Shown here one piece after another: positions 34,732-44,580 of a DNA stretch of 64,000 bases. Source of the DNA: UBA4582 sp013204195. Its GTDB lineage: Bacteria; Pseudomonadota; Gammaproteobacteria; Pseudomonadales; Azotimanducaceae. How positions within the stretch are numbered: position 1 is the first letter of the stretch; every line of letters starts with the position of its first letter. Under the pieces are notes generated by a model. The model did no database searches. It was not told where the DNA came from and saw only the letters and a program-made list of their open reading frames with translations. Made by a program: the position numbers and the translations under genes. The DNA is taken from contig CAWUUH010000030.1 in NCBI GenBank assembly GCA_963925735.1, positions 1-64,000 of the forward strand, read 5' to 3'.

Positions 34732-36690
34732 TTACATGACCGCAGATAGCAGCCCGAGTTTTACTGCCTCCGCCTCGAGCCGCGAAACGAGATCATCCAT
34801 CTGCTGAATCACCGCCTGAATTGCCTCGGGCTTCGACAAATCAACACCAGCCTTCTTCAGCTGCGCCATGGGCAAGTCGTCACCGCCGCTGCGCAGCAGA
34901 GTCAAATAACGGTCCTTAGCGGCGGCTTGCTCGGCTTCTGTGCCGGTGGTCATGGCATTGTATAGCGCCGCCGAGGAAGCAAAGCAGGTGGCATACTTAT
35001 AGACATAATAAGGCGAGTTATAAAAGTGCGGAATCCTCGCCCAGAGGTTGTCATATAAGGCATCTTCTGTGATCTCCTTCGACTGATAAGCCCGTGAAAT
35101 ATCTCGGTAGATTTCGGTTAAGACCTCGGCGGTGATGGGCTCACCTTGTTCCGCGCGTTGGTGCGCCTGTAATTCATAGTCGGCAAAGGACACCTGCGCG
35201 TAAAAAGTCCCTGCTATGTTTTCGATGGCTTTCTGCAACAGCAGAAAGCGCTCTGCGGGATCATCGGATTCATTGAGCAGCTTTTCCAACAGAAATCGTT
35301 CATTGGTGGTTGAGGCCACTTCCGCGACAAAGATGGTATAGCTGGCGGTAGCATAGGGTTGATTGGCATAGGACAAGTTGGTGTGCATCGCGTGGCCTGA
35401 CTCATGAGCCAAGGTAAACACCGCATCCAACGTGTCATTATAGTTCAGCAGCATATAGGGCCCGACGCCGTATACACCGGCCACATAGGCCCCCGATCGC
35501 TTGCCAGCGCTTTCATATACGTCGACTGCACGGCTATTGAGAAAATCTTTGAGTTGCGCCTGATAGGCTGTCCCCAAGGGCCGTACCGAGTCGACCACCA
35601 TTTCTCGGGCCTGCGCATAAGGATAGTCAACTGCCGTATCAAGCAATGGCAGCGCCTCGTCATATAGATGATACTCATCCAGTTTCAGAATTTTTTTGCG
35701 CAGTGTTTGATAGCGTTGCAGAGGCTCCGTGCCGGCTCGTACCGCTTGCACCAAATTGGTATAGACTTCCAGGGGCACGGCATCACTGTCCAGGGAGCTT
35801 GCTAAGGTGCTGGGATAGTCTCGCGATCTGGCGTCATACCAGTCTCGTTGAAGGATGCTGTTATAAATCGCCGCATAGGTATTTTTTGTCGCCGCGTAGG
35901 TTCCATAGTGGGCCTCAAAAGCGGCCCGGCGGTCAGTCTGCTGGCGCGCGGTCTCTAACGTCCGGCGATAGGCACCACTGGTCATTCGCAGCGTTTCTCC
36001 GGTAGTCAGCGTCACCTCAGGGAACTCGATATCGGCGGTAGAGAGCGCCTCGTAAATCGCACTGGGGGTTCGTTTAAACTGACCTGAGTAAGACAGCAGG
36101 CGTTCACCTGTCTCATCCAATACATGCGCCTTCTGCCGATAGGTATCGAGGATCGGATACCGATAGGGTGCCAGTGCTGGCGTCGTGTCGATCCAGCGAG
36201 TCATTTCCTGCTCTGGAATCAAGAGCAACTCCGGCGTGAACCAGGCCGTCGCCGTAGCCATCTGGGCAAACGCCGCTTGGACCTGCTGAAAACGCCCTGA
36301 GATCGATTGATCACGCTGATCAATATCCCGCTGCAGACCGGGGTAGCGATAGGTTAGATAGGATAACCGACCAATTTCATCAGACAACTGATAGGCCTTC
36401 AGGACCGCCGCTGGACCCTGCTCAAGCGTTCCTTTGAGCGCGACGTATTCGCTCACCTTGCCGTTCATCTCTGCCATCCCCGCTTCCCAAGCTTCCCATG
36501 AGGCATAGATCATTGAGAAGTCCCACTGATAGGCATCAGGATTAGCCTGCGAATCCAGGGACTCGGACTCGGATTCGGCCAAGCTCAGCGCGCTTTGAAA
36601 GAGCACCACGGTGATCACAAGCGCCCTAACAAGCGCCACGAGAGAGAGACTTGGGGTAGCACTGGTAGTACTAGCAGATATTTTCAACAC
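34732..36690 (-). CDS. pepF: Oligoendopeptidase F-like M3 metallopeptidase, exported
   Basis: Zinc peptidase of 652 residues. The active site is AHESGHAMHT (HExxH, about residue 428), with the downstream glutamate in FVAEVASTTNERFLLEKL. The remainder (SGAYRRTLETARQQTDRRAAFEAHY in parts SGAYRRTLETARQQ and RRAAFEAHYGTYAATK) matches the PepF/M3B family. Unlike most PepF it has an N-terminal signal-like segment (VALVRALVITVVLFQSALSLAE), suggesting periplasmic peptide breakdown. It diverges from the M14 carboxypeptidase gene and converges with the barrel gene at 10 bp. Confidence 0.92.
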   Translation of the reverse strand: MLKISASTTSATPSLSLVALVRALVITVVLFQSALSLAESESESLDSQANPDAYQWDFSMIYASWEAWEAGMAEMNGKVSEYVALKGTLEQGPAAVLKAYQLSDEIGRLSYLTYRYPGLQRDIDQRDQSISGRFQQVQAAFAQMATATAWFTPELLLIPEQEMTRWIDTTPALAPYRYPILDTYRQKAHVLDETGERLLSYSGQFKRTPSAIYEALSTADIEFPEVTLTTGETLRMTSGAYRRTLETARQQTDRRAAFEAHYGTYAATKNTYAAIYNSILQRDWYDARSRDYPSTLASSLDSDAVPLEVYTNLVQAVRAGTEPLQRYQTLRKKILKLDEYHLYDEALPLLDTAVDYPYAQAREMVVDSVRPLGTAYQAQLKDFLNSRAVDVYESAGKRSGAYVAGVYGVGPYMLLNYNDTLDAVFTLAHESGHAMHTNLSYANQPYATASYTIFVAEVASTTNERFLLEKLLNESDDPAERFLLLQKAIENIAGTFYAQVSFADYELQAHQRAEQGEPITAEVLTEIYRDISRAYQSKEITEDALYDNLWARIPHFYNSPYYVYKYATCFASSAALYNAMTTGTEAEQAAAKDRYLTLLRSGGDDLPMAQLKKAGVDLSKPEAIQAVIQQMDDLVSRLEAEAVKLGLLSAVM

Positions 36691-36821
36691 AACAAAAGCC
36701 TTCCAACGTGAGTAGATTCGACAACCACAGGTAATGCACCTGCGCTATGAAACCGCTATATTACACCACCTTTTCTTCTAATGTAGCGCGAGACTTTTCG
36801 CGCCTTTGAGCTCACAGCACC

Positions 36822-39518
36822 ATGCGAAATCTTCTATGCCTGCTCGTCCTTCTACTCACCAGCGTTCCAGAAACGCTCGCCGCGCCTGTGCTTGGCGCTG
36901 AGAATCCGCTACCTGAGATGTGGCCCGGCGCAGTCTACGACCCGAGTATTCCGACTTACGAGCAAGTGCTAGGCTACCCTGTTGGTGCTCGAATCAGCCG
37001 CTACGAGGACATGCTGCGGTTTTTCACCGCCCTACAAGCCGCTGCGCCAGCCCGGCTCAAACTCATCGACTACGGCAAGACCTGGGAAGGTCGGCGATTA
37101 GTGTATGCCGTGATCGGCAACACTGAGACTATCGCCCGCCTCCACGAGATCACCACAGACATGCAACGCTTGGCCGATCCTCGAATCACCGATCTAGCCG
37201 CCGCCAGCCAGCTCATCGCCCGCTTGCCAGCCTCCATCTGGTTAGCCTATGGTATTCACGGCAATGAGATCAGCAGCACAGACGCCGCCATGTTGACCGC
37301 CTACCACCTGTTAGCCGCCAACGACGAGACGGTCAGCCTGAAGGTTGCCGACAACTCGCTGGTATTTATTGACCCACTGCAAAATCCCGATGGCCGCGCA
37401 CGTTTTACGCAACACTATTACTCCACGGTTGGCCTGCAGGACAGTCCTGATCGCATCAGTGCCGAGCATGACGAGCCCTGGCCTGGCGGTCGTACCAACC
37501 ACTACCTGTTTGATTTAAATCGCGACTGGCTAGCGCTGACCCAACCCGAGACCCAGAGTCGGGTTCTGGCGCTAAATAAACACCTACCCCTAGTCGTGAT
37601 TGATTTTCATGAAATGGGTGGCGATGAAAGTTATTACTTCGCGCCGGCCGCCGACCCCATCAACCCGCATATGACACCGCAGCAAAGCCAGCAAATGCTC
37701 CGCATCGGCAAGCGCAATGCCTATTATTTTGATCAACGGGGGTTTGACTATTTCACTCACGAGATTTTCGATGCTTTCTACCCCGGTTATACTGACAGTT
37801 GGCCGACATTCTACGGTGCCTCGGCATCCACCTATGAAGCGGGTTCTGCTCGAGGCATGGTCTATCGACGGGCAGACGGCGAGCTGTTGACCTATCGCGA
37901 AACCATTCGCAAACACTTCACCGCCAGCCTATCCACGCTCGAAACCGTAGCAGACAATCGCAACAGCCTGCTCACCGACTTTTATCAAATTCAAGTCGAT
38001 GCTATCGACATTGGCAAAAACAACAAACAGCATCGGTTTTATATCTTCCCTGACAACCGCGATCAGGCGGGGAATGATCGACTGGCATCCTTGCTCACAG
38101 AACATGGCATCGAGGTCAGACAAGCCACCGAGGCTTTTAAAGCGTGCGGTATCAGCTACACCGACGGCGCCCGTTTTATCGATACCGCACAGCCGCGAGG
38201 TCGTTTAGCCACCACCTTGCTGAGCCAGCAGGTTGATATGGATGCGCCATTCCTGGCGGAACAGGAACGACGTCGAACGCAGAACCGCGACAACCAAATC
38301 TACGACACAACTGCCTGGTCCTTACCCTTGTTATTCAATATCGATATCGCCAGCTGCGCAAAGATCAGCAACCCGTCTTCGGTAGCCTTCACCTCGGCGC
38401 AGTCCCGTCAGGGTCAGGTTATTCACCCCGAGGCTACCGTGGCTTTTCTGGTGCCCTGGGGCGACATGGCTGCAGGCCGCTTTCTAAGCGCGGCGTTGCT
38501 AGCAGGCATCACCGTCAAGAGTGCTGATGAGGCATTCACGATGGCCAATAATACTCGCTATCCTGCAGGCACTCTCATTATCGAAAAACGTAGTAACTCG
38601 GCGGACATTCATCGAGTGCTGACAACGCTGGCCGCCAATAGTGGTGCTCAGGTGATCGGAGTCGATGACAGCTGGGTTGAGCAAGGTCCGAGCTTCGGCA
38701 GCAGCAACACCTTCACGCTATCAGCCCCAGCCATCGCCATGGCATGGGATGAACCCACCTATTCCAATAGTGCCGGCAGCACCCGCTTTGTCATCGAGCG
38801 CCAGTTGAATTACCCGGTGACGGCTATTCGTAGCAACCAACTCCAACGTGCCAATTTAAATCAATACCAGGTATTGATCCTCCCCGCTGGTGACTATGCA
38901 ACGACGCTCGGCAAGGCCGGCGCCGACAATCTTCGAGACTGGGTTAAGCAAGGCGGCGTGCTGATCACGCTGAGCAGCGCAACCGCCTACGCGGCGAGCA
39001 CCGAGGCCGGATTACTCGACATCAAACGGGAGGACGCTTATCAAGCTGCAACAGATGAACCTGATGAGCAGACAGAAGATACCAGACCAGGTAGTTTGTT
39101 AGACACTGACGACGCCCTTCGACTCGCGATCACCAGTGCTGGCCAGAAGCCTGACTATGTGCCCGGCATACTCGCCAATATCACCATTGATACTCAGCAC
39201 TGGCTCACTGCTGGCGTCCACACTAGCCTGGTAGGAATGGTTCAGGGTAACGCCATCTACGCACCGATTAAACTCGCTTCAGGCAATAATATCGCCTGGT
39301 TCAACGGTGCAGATGAACTGCTGGCCAGCGGTTATCTGTGGCAGGAAAATCAGCAGCAACTGGCGCGCAAGCCCTTTATGGTGCAGCAACCCATGGGGCG
39401 CGGCATGGTCATCGGCTTTACTCAGGAACCCACCTACCGGGCCTATCTGGAAGGCCTGAATGTCTTGTTGATGAACAGCCTGTTTAGAGCACCAGCTCAT
39501 GCTTCACCAGCATTCTGA
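36822..39518 (+). CDS. Large exported M14 family zinc carboxypeptidase
   Basis: A protein of 898 residues, signal peptide MRNLLCLLVLLLTSVPETLAA. The M14 zinc ligands are H and E in YGIHGNEISSTDAA (near residue 146) and a third His in VVIDFHEMGGDESYYFAP (near 263). The substrate Arg region is LFDLNRDWLALTQPE. Residues after about 400 form a long C-terminal region with a class I glutamine amidotransferase-like fold feel (LILPAGDYATTLGKAGADNLRDW), as in the large M14 proteins of marine bacteria. It would trim C-terminal residues of external peptides. Divergent from pepF. Confidence 0.9.
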   Translation: MRNLLCLLVLLLTSVPETLAAPVLGAENPLPEMWPGAVYDPSIPTYEQVLGYPVGARISRYEDMLRFFTALQAAAPARLKLIDYGKTWEGRRLVYAVIGNTETIARLHEITTDMQRLADPRITDLAAASQLIARLPASIWLAYGIHGNEISSTDAAMLTAYHLLAANDETVSLKVADNSLVFIDPLQNPDGRARFTQHYYSTVGLQDSPDRISAEHDEPWPGGRTNHYLFDLNRDWLALTQPETQSRVLALNKHLPLVVIDFHEMGGDESYYFAPAADPINPHMTPQQSQQMLRIGKRNAYYFDQRGFDYFTHEIFDAFYPGYTDSWPTFYGASASTYEAGSARGMVYRRADGELLTYRETIRKHFTASLSTLETVADNRNSLLTDFYQIQVDAIDIGKNNKQHRFYIFPDNRDQAGNDRLASLLTEHGIEVRQATEAFKACGISYTDGARFIDTAQPRGRLATTLLSQQVDMDAPFLAEQERRRTQNRDNQIYDTTAWSLPLLFNIDIASCAKISNPSSVAFTSAQSRQGQVIHPEATVAFLVPWGDMAAGRFLSAALLAGITVKSADEAFTMANNTRYPAGTLIIEKRSNSADIHRVLTTLAANSGAQVIGVDDSWVEQGPSFGSSNTFTLSAPAIAMAWDEPTYSNSAGSTRFVIERQLNYPVTAIRSNQLQRANLNQYQVLILPAGDYATTLGKAGADNLRDWVKQGGVLITLSSATAYAASTEAGLLDIKREDAYQAATDEPDEQTEDTRPGSLLDTDDALRLAITSAGQKPDYVPGILANITIDTQHWLTAGVHTSLVGMVQGNAIYAPIKLASGNNIAWFNGADELLASGYLWQENQQQLARKPFMVQQPMGRGMVIGFTQEPTYRAYLEGLNVLLMNSLFRAPAHASPAF

Positions 39519-39639
39519 TGAGCCCGTCGCGCTTGCATCAGCAGCACATGATTGAAAGAGGCCGCCACTCGGGGCACGCCTCTTATGGAGAATCAAAAAT
39601 AATTAGGCGCCGGCCTGAAACTACTGGCAAGCCAACTCA

Positions 39640-40443
39640 CTAGCGGCCCTTAAATTCCGGCGCACGCTTTTCCGCAAAGGCGCGCCGCCCTTCTTTGTAA
39701 TCCTCGCTATCAAAACAGGCATCAACCAAATCAGCAATTGCGCTTGCCGCTTCAATTTGCGAGTACTTTTCATAGGCGTTGACTGCGGCCTTGGCCGCCT
39801 TGACTGTTAATGGCGCATTCGACGCAATTCGCTCGGCGTAAACCAGCACGTCTTTCAGAATGCTTTCTTCACTGACAATAAAATTCACCAGCCCGACCCG
39901 CAGGGCCTCGTCAGCTTCCAGTAGGCGCGCTGAAAAAAGCATGTCTCGCGCGGTAGAGGGGCCGACTAATCGCGCCAGCGCCGCCAAACCCGGATACTCA
40001 TAGCCGAGACCAAGTCGTGCTGCAGGGATTCCCAACCGTGAGCCTGGCGTTGCAAAGCGAACATCGGCATTCAAAGCAATCGCTAATCCGCCACCGATGC
40101 AGTAACCGTCGATCATGGCTATCAGCGGTTTGCTGAACCGCGCCAGCCACTGACTACCGCGGGCCGAAATCTGACCGTACTCGTGGCGCTGGGCCGCATT
40201 TGCGCGCTGCTGATCAAACTCCGAGATATCAGCACCCGATGCAAACGCTTTCCCGCCGGCACCTTTCATAATGACCACGCGAACATCCGTGTCAGCTTCC
40301 ATCATCTCCATGGCATCGCCGATGCCTTGCCACATTGCTAATGAAATCGCATTGCGACGCTCTGGCTGATTAAAAGTCAACCAGCCGATACCCCCGCTCA
40401 CCTCAGCCAGGATCTTGGTCGTTTTTAGCTCTAACTGCTTCAT
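39640..40443 (-). CDS. Enoyl-CoA hydratase/isomerase family protein
   Basis: Crotonase-fold protein of 267 residues. The oxyanion-hole segments are KAFASGADISEFDQQ and IDGYCIGGGLAIALNADVRFAT. SRLGIPAARLGLGYEYPG and a C-terminal FAEKRAPEFKGR are typical. It hydrates or isomerises acyl-CoA; the exact substrate is unknown. An apparently single gene before ilvY. Confidence 0.9.
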   Translation of the reverse strand: MKQLELKTTKILAEVSGGIGWLTFNQPERRNAISLAMWQGIGDAMEMMEADTDVRVVIMKGAGGKAFASGADISEFDQQRANAAQRHEYGQISARGSQWLARFSKPLIAMIDGYCIGGGLAIALNADVRFATPGSRLGIPAARLGLGYEYPGLAALARLVGPSTARDMLFSARLLEADEALRVGLVNFIVSEESILKDVLVYAERIASNAPLTVKAAKAAVNAYEKYSQIEAASAIADLVDACFDSEDYKEGRRAFAEKRAPEFKGR

Positions 40444-40631
40444 CTTCTCGCCCCTTACCTATTTCGTTATCTTCGACATCATTGGGCTTCCACAGCGCAA
40501 ATTTCTGATCATCAGGATCCATCATCTGGGCAAATTTAGCGGCGTCTGGACAAGACAATACCGCTGCTACCCGTTACTCTTTGCATGCCTGCCATCCTCT
40601 CGCGAAGGCCTACACCCCAGGGCTAAAACAT

Positions 40632-41498
40632 TTATGACTCGATTGATTGCCAGAACGCTTGAACGACAGGTGAGATCGACAGACTCTTTGTCCGAGTACA
40701 GAACCCCACATGAATCTCTGTCAGCGCCGGACCCTCGGCCAGTATCTTGACCCGCCCTGCCAGCGGACTATTGTCGAGCACCAGCGCCGGTACAAAGCCG
40801 ACGCCACAGCCCAGCGCCACCAATGATAAGATAGCCTCATTACCCGCCACTTCACTATAAATATTCGGCTTGATACTGAGTTGTCGTAACCAATCGTCAA
40901 TATGGTTTCGAGCCGGACCGCTGGTGGGCAAAACCAACGGCACAGCAGACCAGTCAACCGGTACGTCTTTATCAAACTGACTGCCCACCGGCGCGATCGT
41001 CAACATGGGAATGGACATGATGATCCGCTTAGTGAGTTGCGGGTCATGGTCGTCTGCCAATGCTGCAACCACCACATCACAACCTTCATGGAGGCGCTGC
41101 AACGCATTAACCGCGTAGCCCGTCTCCAACTGGATCTCCACCAGCGGGTATTCTTGACGAAACCGCGCCAGGACCTGAGGCAAAATACTTTGGCTCGCTG
41201 TCACCGAGGAGAACAGCGACAATTTACCGGATAAGCGCTGCAGAGATACACCCAGGTCAACCTGCAACTGTTCACCACGAGCCACCACATCCTCGGCATA
41301 TAGCCTGAAAATCTCCCCTTGCGGGGTCAGGCTCACTGTTCGGTTGTCTCTGAGCAGCAGCGTGCAGCCGAGTTCTGCCTCGAGACGCTGAATCGAGCGA
41401 CTCAAAGCCGAAGCACTCAGATGAAACTGCTCACTGGTTTTGCTGAAGTGTAGATTCCGACAAAGGCCAAGGTAGATCTGAAGGGTTTGTGTATCCAT
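40632..41498 (-). CDS. ilvY: LysR-type regulator IlvY
   Basis: A protein of 288 residues. The winged helix at the N-terminus reads MDTQTLQIYLGLCRNLHFSK, with recognition part LSASALSRSIQRLEAELG. RDNRTVSLTPQGEIFRLYA, LSLFSSVTASQSILP and NEAILSLVALGCGVGFVPALVLDNSP match E. coli IlvY segment by segment. IlvY activates ilvC when acetolactate or acetohydroxybutyrate is present. In E. coli ilvY adjoins ilvC; here it is about 26 kb away, alone. The start at 41498 is chosen by homology; ATG 41513 is also open. Confidence 0.88.
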   Translation of the reverse strand: MDTQTLQIYLGLCRNLHFSKTSEQFHLSASALSRSIQRLEAELGCTLLLRDNRTVSLTPQGEIFRLYAEDVVARGEQLQVDLGVSLQRLSGKLSLFSSVTASQSILPQVLARFRQEYPLVEIQLETGYAVNALQRLHEGCDVVVAALADDHDPQLTKRIIMSIPMLTIAPVGSQFDKDVPVDWSAVPLVLPTSGPARNHIDDWLRQLSIKPNIYSEVAGNEAILSLVALGCGVGFVPALVLDNSPLAGRVKILAEGPALTEIHVGFCTRTKSLSISPVVQAFWQSIES

Positions 41499-42082
41499 CC
41501 TGCAGCGTGCCATCTTCGGAAAGGATTGAGAGCGCGATTATTACACAGAGTGGGATTTAGTTTAAACAAACGCGTGCAACAAGCGCATTTCACCAATAGC
41601 CCAGGAAAACCCCCAGCAGCGCACTGTCAGTCTCTGCGAGTAAAATTCGACGGTCTCTGAAAATGAAAGAGCCCTGCGTGAACAGGGCCCTGAGTTGCTG
41701 GTACGATGTCATCCATGCATGCATGAATAAACGCTTACGCTCGCGGTATGAATACTCATTGGCGCCAATGGGTAGGCATACCTCTCACCGAGAACCAGCC
41801 ATGGGCGCGCTACGACTCCGAGACTCCTGTTGGAGTTTTCAGACCTCGGGGTCTGATACACCCTGGCAGAGTTTAATATCCGCCTAGTTAGGACTTTCAT
41901 CCTGAGCCTACTTTAACCCTGGCCGTAGCTTTTGTTAAAGACCCATTGGATCTCAACAGCACAGTGGATTATTTTAATGGGTTATTACAACGCGATTGAT
42001 AGCAAAAGCAACACCAAAAAAAACGAGCCACCAGGACTCGTTTTTTGACTGCGGTGTAAACGCCTCAGAGGCGCTAGTACCC
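41499..42082. other. 584-bp intergenic region with hairpin cluster
   Basis: No convincing gene; short open frames on both strands look like chance. It holds GCCCTG/CAGGGC (41671-41688), adjacent hairpins ACTCC-TGTT-GGAGT (41823-41836) and TCAGACC-TCGG-GGTCTGA (41839-41856), an ACCCATT/AATGGGT pair (41941-41982), and a terminator at 42017-42046. This could be a small RNA or long leader, which I cannot name. Confidence 0.5.
42017..42046 (-). terminator. Bidirectional intrinsic terminator
   Basis: AAAAACGAG pairs with CTCGTTTTT around a 9-nt loop, with T-runs on both strands. It lies 37 bp after the acyl-CoA dehydrogenase stop on the minus strand. Confidence 0.85.
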
Positions 42083-43213
42083 CTAGTAGCCTTGTAACAC
42101 GCCATATCGGTCACGATGAAAGGCGCTGCCGCCCAAGGTGTGCTCTGACACTCGCGAGCGCTTCATAAAGAAGCCGATTTCATACTCGTCCGTCATGCCG
42201 ATACCACCATGCATCTGCACGCCTTCACTGCTGACCAGGTTATAGGTATCGTTGAGGCGGGCTTTCGCCAGACTAGCCAACTCAGGCACCTGGTCTGAAT
42301 CTTCATCCAGCGCTGACAAGGCTTCCATGACGACCGACTTTGACAGCTCAATCTCGCAGAACATCTCTGCCGCGCGGTGCTTGAGCGCCTGGAATGAACC
42401 GATGGGCACACCAAATTGCTCTCGAGTCTTCAGGTACTCAACCGTGCGGTTGTAGCATTCCTGGATACTGCCTAGCATTTCTGCGGCCAGTAAGATCCGA
42501 CCGGCATCCAACACTTTATCCAGCACATCAGCGCCTTGACCTTCAGCACCCAGCAAGACGCCTTCAGCGTCTGCGAAAACGATATTCGCGGCATTGCGGC
42601 TATCAGCCATAATCGTGCGTGTAACGCTGACACCCGCCGCATCACGATCAACCAGCACCAATGTTAAGCCATCCCGTTCGCCTGCCTGACCCGAAGTTCG
42701 AGCGACTACCACCAGTTTGTTTGCCACGTGACCATCGATCACGAAGGTCTTGCTGCCGCTGACCTTATAGCCGGCGCCAGACTTTGTCGCAGTGGTCTTG
42801 GCACCATACGGGCTATGATGCGGAGTTTCCTCTAGCGCCAGCGCTAACAGTAATTCACCGGCGGCGATCTGTGGCAACAGGTCACCCTTCTGCTCATCGT
42901 TGCCACCGTGCACTATGGCACTGCTGCCGACGACGGCAGTTGCCCATAGAGGCGAGGCAGTCAGCGTACGACCGCACTCTTCCATCACAACACCCATACC
43001 CATGTAACCAAAGCCCAGGCCACCAAAGTCTTCAGGAATGGTGATCCCAGTCCAACCAAGATCGACCATCTGTTGCCAGGTACCGGTATCAAAACCATTC
43101 TCGTTCTTCTCGTCACGCAGCTTTCGCAATTGCGTGATCGGCGTGTTGTTGGCGCAGAAATCTTTCGCTGCATCCTTCAACATATTCTGTTCTTCGTTTA
43201 GTACCAATGGCAT
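42083..43213 (-). CDS. Acyl-CoA dehydrogenase family protein
   Basis: FAD enzyme of 376 residues that introduces an alpha-beta double bond in acyl-CoA. MPLVLNEEQNMLKDAAKDF start, IPEDFGGLGFGYMGMGVVMEECGRTL in the N-domain (in parts IPEDFGGLGFGYMG and VVMEECGRTL), REQFGVPIGSFQALKHRAAEM in the helical domain and MHGGIGMTDEYEIGFFMKRS near the end. The short-N-domain type is common in steroid or aromatic-side-chain degradation clusters, but no such cluster is here. AGGAG lies about 10 nt upstream. Confidence 0.92.
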   Translation of the reverse strand: MPLVLNEEQNMLKDAAKDFCANNTPITQLRKLRDEKNENGFDTGTWQQMVDLGWTGITIPEDFGGLGFGYMGMGVVMEECGRTLTASPLWATAVVGSSAIVHGGNDEQKGDLLPQIAAGELLLALALEETPHHSPYGAKTTATKSGAGYKVSGSKTFVIDGHVANKLVVVARTSGQAGERDGLTLVLVDRDAAGVSVTRTIMADSRNAANIVFADAEGVLLGAEGQGADVLDKVLDAGRILLAAEMLGSIQECYNRTVEYLKTREQFGVPIGSFQALKHRAAEMFCEIELSKSVVMEALSALDEDSDQVPELASLAKARLNDTYNLVSSEGVQMHGGIGMTDEYEIGFFMKRSRVSEHTLGGSAFHRDRYGVLQGY

Positions 43214-43605
43214 AGCTTCGTTACTCCTGATGTACGCTTTGTTGGATCTCTGGAACCGCCTAGAGCTCCCCTGCCTGACGGCCCACCTAGTTTCGATAGG
43301 CTGTCAAAATTCTTGTCACTTTCTGGCGCGCCAGCTGACTACCGCTGTGACCGAAAGATTCTACCATCGTTGAAGATAAAATCGACTATCCTCTGCGTAA
43401 TGCGCCTAACCGGCACACCCCCCACCCAGCGTTGCCTCACAACAAGGCTCTCACCGCGCGACAATCGGATCAACTGTCGCTACCCTAACAAAGATCTGAT
43501 ATAAAAATAAATACTCTTGGCGGTCTTATTCGTCTTGTTTAGGCCAACGTATAAGGCAGACTGAGGGGTCGACCGCAGAAAGTCAGTTAAACGGAGCTTT
43601 TTTTC
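43214..43605. other. Divergent promoter region
   Basis: 392 bp between the acyl-CoA dehydrogenase (minus) and the ketopantoate reductase-like gene (plus). An AT-rich stretch at 43498-43513 (TATAAAAATAAAT) could carry the -10 of the plus-strand gene. No operator or coding signal is visible. Confidence 0.4.
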
Positions 43606-44580
43606 ATGAGATACATCATTTACGGCGCCGGCGCCATCGGCGGTACCATCGGCGCATGTTTGCATCGTTCCGGCGCGGATGTCCTGCTTATCGCTCGAGG
43701 CACCCATTTTGATCGACTGGCCGCCGACGGACTGACCTATCGCAGCCCAAACATCAGCGAGACCCTGCAGATTCCTGTGGTCGATCATCCGGCAAAGATC
43801 ACTTTTAGAGCCGATGACGTGCTATTGCTGACCATGAAATCCCAGCATACCGAAGCGGCGCTGGAGACTCTGGCCACCCTGGCACCGCCGGATTTAGCCA
43901 TTATCTGCGCGCAGAACGGTGTCGCCAACGAGGCCATGGCGGCTCGTAAGTTTCGCCAAGTTTATGGCATGCTGGTGATGTTGCCCGCTACCCACCTGGT
44001 GCCCGCGGAGGTGCTGCACCATGCCAGCGGTATCGGCGGCGTGCTTGACGTGGGCCGTTATCAGACTGGCGTCGATAGCTGCATTCAGCAGGTGGCAGAA
44101 GACGTGACTCGAGCCGGCTTTCTGTGTGCCGCCGATCCACGGCCCATGCGCTGGAAATATGCCAAACTCCTGCAGAATCTCGGCAACGCGTTTCAGGCGG
44201 TTTGCTCGCCAGGTCCTCAAGACCGTGATGTGATGTCGTTGGTGCGCCAGGAGGCGCTCGCCTGCTATGCGGCAGCCAACATTGACTGTGCGACTCAAGC
44301 GGAGGTCAAGACGCGCCACAGTGTCATCACCATGGGCTCCATTGATGGCATCGAACATGGGGGCGGTTCCTCGTGGCAGAGCCTGTCGCGGGGCACCGGC
44401 GATATCGAAGCCGACTACTTGAATGGTGAAATTTGCCTGCTTGGCCAGCAACAGGGGGTCCCGACGCCGGCCAACGAGGTGCTGCGTTATCTGGCGAATC
44501 AAGCCGCCTTTCACCGCACGCCACCGGGCCAGTTCAATGCGACTCAAATCGCGGCAATGATCGCTGACCTAGCTGCTTAG
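43606..44580 (+). CDS. Ketopantoate reductase-like (2-dehydropantoate 2-reductase family)
   Basis: NADPH enzyme of 324 residues. Rossmann motif GAGAIGGTIGA (7-17). Catalytic Lys is in the TMKSQHTEAAL region (LLLTMKSQ), with the second domain starting WKYAKLLQNLGNAFQAVC. The family reduces ketopantoate for pantothenate synthesis, but many paralogues act on other 2-oxo acids. The 3' end overlaps the convergent pdxA gene by 12 bp, so a catabolic role with that operon is possible. Confidence 0.88.
   Translation: MRYIIYGAGAIGGTIGACLHRSGADVLLIARGTHFDRLAADGLTYRSPNISETLQIPVVDHPAKITFRADDVLLLTMKSQHTEAALETLATLAPPDLAIICAQNGVANEAMAARKFRQVYGMLVMLPATHLVPAEVLHHASGIGGVLDVGRYQTGVDSCIQQVAEDVTRAGFLCAADPRPMRWKYAKLLQNLGNAFQAVCSPGPQDRDVMSLVRQEALACYAAANIDCATQAEVKTRHSVITMGSIDGIEHGGGSSWQSLSRGTGDIEADYLNGEICLLGQQQGVPTPANEVLRYLANQAAFHRTPPGQFNATQIAAMIADLAA

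Noticed and set aside
41663..41887. Short frames on both strands in the 41.5-42.1 kb gap
   Set aside because: No homologue-like pattern or strong ribosome site; hairpins suggest non-coding sequence.
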